Part shown: positions 59,792-64,000 of the stretch, in pieces
How positions within the stretch are numbered: position 1 is the first letter of the stretch
How the letters are laid out: each line of letters begins with the position of its first letter
Origin: Pelomonas sp. SE-A7
GTDB lineage: Bacteria > Pseudomonadota > Gammaproteobacteria > Burkholderiales > Burkholderiaceae_C
DNA length: 64,000 bases
Direction: 5' to 3'
Assembly (NCBI RefSeq): GCF_030345705.1
Contig: NZ_JAUASW010000002.1
Span: 310,001-374,000, forward strand
Position numbers and translations under genes: made by a program
Notes under the pieces: model-generated
Seen by the model: the letters and a program-made list of their open reading frames with translations, nothing else
Told to the model about the DNA's origin: nothing
Database searches by the model: none

Positions 59792-60949
59792 ATGAGCCCC
59801 GAGAAGAGCGTCCAGCGCCCGTACCAGATCTGCAAGCACTGCATCATGGATACCAGCGACCCCAACATCCGTTTCGACGAGCGGGGCTGGTGCGATTTCT
59901 GCTGCAATTTCGAATCGACGATCAAGCCGAACTGGGACACCGGCGCCAAGGGCCAGGCCGAGCTGCAGCGCCTGGCGGACAGCATCAAGGCGGCCGGCAA
60001 GGGCCGTGACTTCGACTGCATCATCGGCCTGTCGGGCGGCCTGGACAGCTCCTATGCCGCCTATGTGGCCAAGGAGAAGATGGGCCTGCGTCCCCTGCTC
60101 TTCCACGTCGACGCCGGCTGGAACACCGACCAGGCTGTCGGCAACATCGAGAAGCTGGTCGACGGCCTGGGGCTGGAGCTGTTCACCGAGGTGGTCAACT
60201 GGGAAGAGATGAAGGACCTGCAGGTCGCCTTCCTCAAGTCCGGCATTCCCGACCAGGACCTGCCGCAGGACGCTTCGTTCTTCTCGGGGCTCTACAAGTT
60301 CGCCCGCCAGCATGGCGTCAAGCATGTGATCACGGGCTCCAACTTCTCGACCGAATGCTGCCGCGAGCCCGAGGAATGGGGCGGTTACCTCGGCATCGAC
60401 AAGCTGCTGTTCGGCGACATCCACCGCCGCTTCGGCCAGCGGCCGCTGGAGAGCTTCCCGCTGACCGACATCCTGGTCTACAAGCTGTACTACCAGAAGA
60501 TCCTCGGCATGAAGGTTCACCATCCGCTGAACCTGGTGCCCTTCGTCAAGAAGGAGGCCGAGGACGAGCTGGAGCGCCGCTTCGGCTGGCAGCGCTTCCA
60601 GCACAAGCACCACGAGTCGCGCTTCACCCGCTTCTACGAGGATTACTGGCTGCCGCGCAAGTTCGGCTTCCACAAGCGCCGCGCCCATTTCTCCAGCCTG
60701 GTCCAGACCGGCCAGATGAGCCGCGAGGCCGCGCTGGACCGCCTGTCCAGGCCCGAGATGGATGAGCATTTCCTCAAGCAGGAATTCGAGTACGTGGCCC
60801 ACAAGCTGGACCTCAGCGTCGACGAGCTGCAGGCCATCTTCGACGGCGAGAACAAGACCTACCGCGACTACAGCAACAAGCGCTGGATGATAGGCCTGGG
60901 CACCAACATCTTCCGCTGGCTGGGCCTGGAGAAGAGGTACTTCAGATGA
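59792..60949 (+). CDS. wbuX: N-acetyl sugar amidotransferase, module 2 (WbuX-like)
   Basis: A 385-residue ATP-dependent amidotransferase. Zinc-type cysteines are Cys14, 17, 34 and 37; the PP-loop SGGLDSS is at 81-87. It differs widely from the module 1 enzyme, whose loop is SGGKDGS. In E. coli O145 and some Pseudomonas O-antigens the order wbuX-wbuY-wbuZ-fnlA-fnlB-fnlC makes L-FucNAm, and the order here is the same. The likely product is therefore a 2-acetamidino-2,6-dideoxy-L-galactose residue. Confidence 0.88.
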   Translation: MSPEKSVQRPYQICKHCIMDTSDPNIRFDERGWCDFCCNFESTIKPNWDTGAKGQAELQRLADSIKAAGKGRDFDCIIGLSGGLDSSYAAYVAKEKMGLRPLLFHVDAGWNTDQAVGNIEKLVDGLGLELFTEVVNWEEMKDLQVAFLKSGIPDQDLPQDASFFSGLYKFARQHGVKHVITGSNFSTECCREPEEWGGYLGIDKLLFGDIHRRFGQRPLESFPLTDILVYKLYYQKILGMKVHHPLNLVPFVKKEAEDELERRFGWQRFQHKHHESRFTRFYEDYWLPRKFGFHKRRAHFSSLVQTGQMSREAALDRLSRPEMDEHFLKQEFEYVAHKLDLSVDELQAIFDGENKTYRDYSNKRWMIGLGTNIFRWLGLEKRYFR

Positions 60950-61560
60950 TCCGCATCGTCGACTACGGCGTCGGCAACATCCAGGCCTTCATGACCATGT
61001 TCAAGCGCCTGGACCTGCCGGCCACACGCGCCCGCACGGCCGAGGAGCTGGAAGGCGCCACGCGCCTGATACTGCCCGGCGTCGGCGCCTTCGACCAGGC
61101 CATGCACCTGCTCAACCAGTCCGGCATGCGCCAGCGCCTCGAGGAGCTGGTGCTGGGCCAGCAGGTGCCGGTGCTGGGCATCTGCGTGGGCATGCAGATG
61201 CTGGCCACGGGCAGCGACGAGGGCGTGCTGCCCGGCCTGAACTGGGTGCCTGGACGGGTGCGTTCCTTCGACAGCCATGCCCAGTCCAAGGACCTGCCCA
61301 TGCCGCACATGGGCTGGAACGACCTGAGCATCCAGGCCGGCCATCCGTTGTTCAGGGACTTCGAGCCCGAGCCGCGCTTCTACTTCCTGCACTCCTACTA
61401 CTTCGAGTGCGAGAACCCCGCTCATGTGGCCGCCAGGGCCGACTACGGCCATGCCTTCGACTGCGTGGTGTCCAACGGGCATATCCACGGCGTGCAATGC
61501 CACCCCGAGAAGAGCCACCACTTCGGCGCCCAGCTGCTGAAGAATTTTGCGGAGCACTGA
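60946..61560 (+). CDS. wbuY: HisH-like glutaminase subunit of amidotransferase module 2
   Basis: A 204-residue class I glutaminase. The triad is complete: Cys80 (GICVGMQ), His186 and Glu188 (QCHPEKS). IRIVDYGVGNIQAFMTMFKRL at the start is HisH-like. It overlaps wbuX by four bases. Order here is amidotransferase, HisH-like, HisF-like, the reverse of module 1. Confidence 0.9.
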   Translation: MIRIVDYGVGNIQAFMTMFKRLDLPATRARTAEELEGATRLILPGVGAFDQAMHLLNQSGMRQRLEELVLGQQVPVLGICVGMQMLATGSDEGVLPGLNWVPGRVRSFDSHAQSKDLPMPHMGWNDLSIQAGHPLFRDFEPEPRFYFLHSYYFECENPAHVAARADYGHAFDCVVSNGHIHGVQCHPEKSHHFGAQLLKNFAEH

Positions 61561-61564
61561 AGCC

Positions 61565-62359
61565 ATGCTGCGCCCCCGCATCATTCCCTGCCTGCTCGTC
61601 CACAAGGGCGGCCTGGTCAAGACCCAGGTCTTCAAGGCGCCCAAGTACGTGGGCGACCCCATCAATGCCGTCAAGATCTTCAACGAGAAGGAATCCGACG
61701 AGCTGATGGTGCTGGATATAGACGCCAGCGTGAACGGCGTCGAACCCAACTACGCATTGATCGCCAAGCTGGCCGCCGAATGCCGCATGCCGCTTTGCTA
61801 CGGCGGTGGCATCACTACGGCCGAACAGGCCGCACGCATCATCGACCTGGGTGTCGAGAAGGTGTCGATCAGCGCCGCTGCCGTGGCCGATCCCGGCTTG
61901 ATCACCCGCATCGCCGACGCCATCGGCCGGCAGAGCGTGGTGGCCGTGCTGGACCTGCGCAAGAAGACCGGGCTGTTCGCCAAGGGCTATGAGCTTTGCA
62001 CCCACAACGCTCGCAAGGCCCACAAGCTGGATCCGTTCGCCTTCGCGCGCCAGCTGCAGGAAGCCGGTGCCGGCGAGATCGTCATCAACTCCATCGACCG
62101 CGACGGCGAGATGAAGGGCTACGACCTCGAGCTGGCCCAGCAGATGCGCCAGACGCTGCGGATTCCCATGTCGGTGCTCGGCGGCGCCGGCTCGCTGGCC
62201 GACATCGAGGCGCTGATCAAGGCCTGCGGCGTCGTCGGCACCGCGGCCGGCAGCCTGTTCGTCTTCAAGGGCCAGTACCGCGCGGTACTGATCAACTACC
62301 CCACCCCGGCGCAGAAGGACGAGATCTTCCGCGCCGCCCTGCCTGGCCGCAAGGTCTGA
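61565..62359 (+). CDS. wbuZ: HisF-like ammonia-using subunit of amidotransferase module 2
   Basis: A 264-residue TIM barrel. Using Thermotoga HisF numbering, catalytic Asp11 is replaced by Leu (IPCLLVHKG), while Asp130 is kept (AVLDLRK). INSIDRDGEMKGYDLEL remains. Loss of Asp11 rules out normal imidazole glycerol phosphate cyclase activity. It should relay ammonia from WbuY to WbuX. The start at 61565 follows the HisH stop by four bases. Confidence 0.88.
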   Translation: MLRPRIIPCLLVHKGGLVKTQVFKAPKYVGDPINAVKIFNEKESDELMVLDIDASVNGVEPNYALIAKLAAECRMPLCYGGGITTAEQAARIIDLGVEKVSISAAAVADPGLITRIADAIGRQSVVAVLDLRKKTGLFAKGYELCTHNARKAHKLDPFAFARQLQEAGAGEIVINSIDRDGEMKGYDLELAQQMRQTLRIPMSVLGGAGSLADIEALIKACGVVGTAAGSLFVFKGQYRAVLINYPTPAQKDEIFRAALPGRKV

Positions 62360-62363
62360 CCCC

Positions 62364-63398
62364 ATGTTCAAGAACAAGACCCTGCTGATCACCGGGGGCA
62401 CCGGCTCCTTCGGCAATGCCGTGCTGCGCCGCTTCCTCGATTCGGAGCTGAAGGAGATCCGCATCCTCAGTCGCGACGAGAAGAAGCAGGATGACATGCG
62501 CAAGCGCTATGCCAATCCCAAGCTGAAGTTCTACATCGCCGACGTGCGCGACGCCCGCAGCGTGGCGGCCGCGATGCGAGGCGTCGACTACTGCTTCCAC
62601 GCCGCGGCCCTGAAGCAGGTGCCCTCCTGCGAGTTCCATCCGATGGAAGCGGTCCGCACCAATGTGCTGGGCACCGAGAACGTGCTGCAGGCGGCCATCG
62701 CCGCCGGCGTGCAGCGCGTGGTCTGCCTGAGCACCGACAAGGCCGTCTATCCGATCAATGCCATGGGCATCTCCAAGGCCATGATGGAGAAGGTCATGGT
62801 CGCCGCCTCGCGCAACCTCGAAGGCACGGGCACGGTGATCTGCGGCACCCGCTACGGCAATGTGATGGCCTCGCGCGGCTCGGTGATCCCGCTGTTCGTC
62901 GACCAGGTGCGTGCCGGCAAGCCGATCACCATCACCGACCCGGCCATGACCCGCTTCATGATGACGCTGGACGATGCGGTGGAGCTGGTCATGTACGCCT
63001 TCGCCCACGGCAACAACGGCGACATCTTCGTGCAGAAGGCCCCGGCCGCCACCGTGCGCGTGCTGGCCCAGGCCGTGCTGGAGCTGATGCAGCGCGCCGA
63101 CCACGAGATCCGCGAGATCGGTACCCGCCACGGCGAAAAGCTCTACGAGGCGCTCTTGAGCCGCGAGGAACGTGCCGGCGCCGAAGACCTGGGCGAATAC
63201 TTCCGCGTGCCGCCGGACGGCCGCGACCTCAACTACACCAAGTTCGTCGAACAGGGCGAGTCGCGCATCCAGGAAGCCGAGGACTACACCTCGCACAACA
63301 CCCTGCGCCTGGACGTCGAGGGCATGAAGCAGCTGCTGCTCAAGCTCGACTTCATGCAGCGCATCGCACGCGGCGAGGCCGCCCAGGCCGAGGACTGA
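62364..63398 (+). CDS. fnlA: UDP-GlcNAc 4,6-dehydratase/5-epimerase (FnlA/CapE/WbjB)
   Basis: A 344-residue short-chain dehydrogenase of the FlaA1/CapE group. The cofactor motif is GGTGSFG at 11-17. The usual catalytic Tyr is replaced by Met134 in MGISK (Lys138), a known trait of this group. It begins the UDP-L-FucNAc route by removing water and inverting C5. It lies four bases after wbuZ and five before fnlB. Confidence 0.9.
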   Translation: MFKNKTLLITGGTGSFGNAVLRRFLDSELKEIRILSRDEKKQDDMRKRYANPKLKFYIADVRDARSVAAAMRGVDYCFHAAALKQVPSCEFHPMEAVRTNVLGTENVLQAAIAAGVQRVVCLSTDKAVYPINAMGISKAMMEKVMVAASRNLEGTGTVICGTRYGNVMASRGSVIPLFVDQVRAGKPITITDPAMTRFMMTLDDAVELVMYAFAHGNNGDIFVQKAPAATVRVLAQAVLELMQRADHEIREIGTRHGEKLYEALLSREERAGAEDLGEYFRVPPDGRDLNYTKFVEQGESRIQEAEDYTSHNTLRLDVEGMKQLLLKLDFMQRIARGEAAQAED

Positions 63399-63402
63399 GA
63401 CC

Positions 63403-64000
63403 ATGCGCATCGCCATCACCGGCGCCTCCGGATTTGTCGGCCGCAACCTGCGCTGGCGCCTCAAGGAACTGGGCCACGCCGACGTGCGCCTGATCTCCCA
63501 CCAGGCCAGCGACCGCGAGCTGATCGAGCAGCTGCAGGAGCTCGACTTCGTGTTCCACCTGGCCGGCGTCAACCGACCGCTGGATCCGGGCGAGTTCGAC
63601 GACGGCAATGCCGACTTCAGCCTGCGCCTGACGGCCATCCTGGGCAGCCTGCCGAATCCGCCGGCCGTTGCTTTTGCATCGTCCACCCAGGCCGCGCTGG
63701 ACAACAGCTACGGCCTCAGCAAGCGCGCCGCGGAAGACGCCTTGCTGCACTACAGCCGGCAATGCCGGGTGCCGGTCTACATCTTTCGCCTGACCAATGT
63801 GTTCGGCAAATGGTGCAGGCCCAACTACAACTCGGTGGTCGCCACCTTCTGCCACAACATCGCGCGCGACCTGCCGGTCACCATCAACGACCCCTGCGCC
63901 CCGCTGCGCCTGGTCTACATCGATGACGTGATCGACCATTTCCTGACGCTGCCGGGCAATGCCGCCGCACCGAGCGGATTCCTCGACGTGAGCCCGAGTT
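63403..64000 (+). CDS. fnlB: UDP-4-keto-6-deoxy-HexNAc reductase (FnlB/CapF/WbjC), 3' end missing
   Basis: About 199 N-terminal residues are present before the window ends. ITGASGFVGRNLRWRL opens the Rossmann fold, VFHLAGVNRP and NSYGLSKRAAED (YxxxK) follow, and FRLTNVFGKWCRPNYNSVVATFCHNIARDLP is a strong match to CapF/FnlB. The C-terminal cupin domain expected in CapF lies outside. The next gene should be fnlC (2-epimerase). Confidence 0.9.
   Translation, partial: MRIAITGASGFVGRNLRWRLKELGHADVRLISHQASDRELIEQLQELDFVFHLAGVNRPLDPGEFDDGNADFSLRLTAILGSLPNPPAVAFASSTQAALDNSYGLSKRAAEDALLHYSRQCRVPVYIFRLTNVFGKWCRPNYNSVVATFCHNIARDLPVTINDPCAPLRLVYIDDVIDHFLTLPGNAAAPSGFLDVSPS

Overview
The window comes from a high-GC betaproteobacterium, most likely a Burkholderiales member of the Rubrivivax/Leptothrix/Roseateles type. 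This is inferred from protein resemblance and gene order: lepA-lepB-DUF4845-rnc-era-recO-pdxJ-acpS, yceD-rpmF-plsX-fabHDG-acpP-fabF, and rne divergent from rluC. An EPS-type MarR regulator and a PEP-CTERM protein point the same way. I saw no tRNA, rRNA, CRISPR array, insertion sequence or phage gene.

Layout. Positions 1-9.1 kb hold accessory metabolism: two GNAT acetyltransferases, an MFS exporter, a gamma-glutamyltransferase, a secreted Ala-rich protein, a VOC protein, a bacterioferritin and its ferredoxin under a Fur-like promoter, an aldehyde dehydrogenase and a choice-of-anchor A/PEP-CTERM protein. Positions 9.1-18.5 kb hold sppA, a Rieske protein, a HAD phosphatase and rluC on the minus strand, then rne with a long leader, a POT peptide transporter and a secreted protein of unknown function on the plus strand. 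Positions 18.5-34.5 kb are one long minus-strand housekeeping block: RNA processing, protein secretion, translation factor EF4, a periplasmic protease and the fatty-acid synthesis operon. A 504-bp gap upstream of lepA looks like a non-coding RNA or attenuator locus. Positions 34.5-37.4 kb hold maf, a tetrapyrrole-methylase-family methyltransferase and rhlE.

Positions 37.5-64 kb (running off the end) are a large exopolysaccharide cluster. A WecA/MraY-like initiating transferase faces away from an outer-membrane export protein (Wza/SLBB type) and a Wzz co-polymerase. An EPS-type MarR regulator follows, whose promoter carries a perfect 12-bp inverted repeat. Then come a full legionaminic-acid pathway (legB, legC, legG, legI, an acetyltransferase, ptmE, legF), a flippase, a polymerase, glycosyltransferases and the start of a UDP-L-FucNAc pathway (fnlA, fnlB).

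The most interesting feature is that this cluster encodes two separate three-gene amidotransferase modules (N-acetyl sugar amidotransferase + HisF-like + HisH-like). One sits directly after the legionaminic genes and the other directly before fnlA. This predicts a polysaccharide with two amidinated sugars, an acetamidino-legionaminic acid and L-FucNAm. The two HisF-like proteins have each lost a different one of the two cyclase aspartates (D11, D130), so they are not histidine-pathway enzymes.
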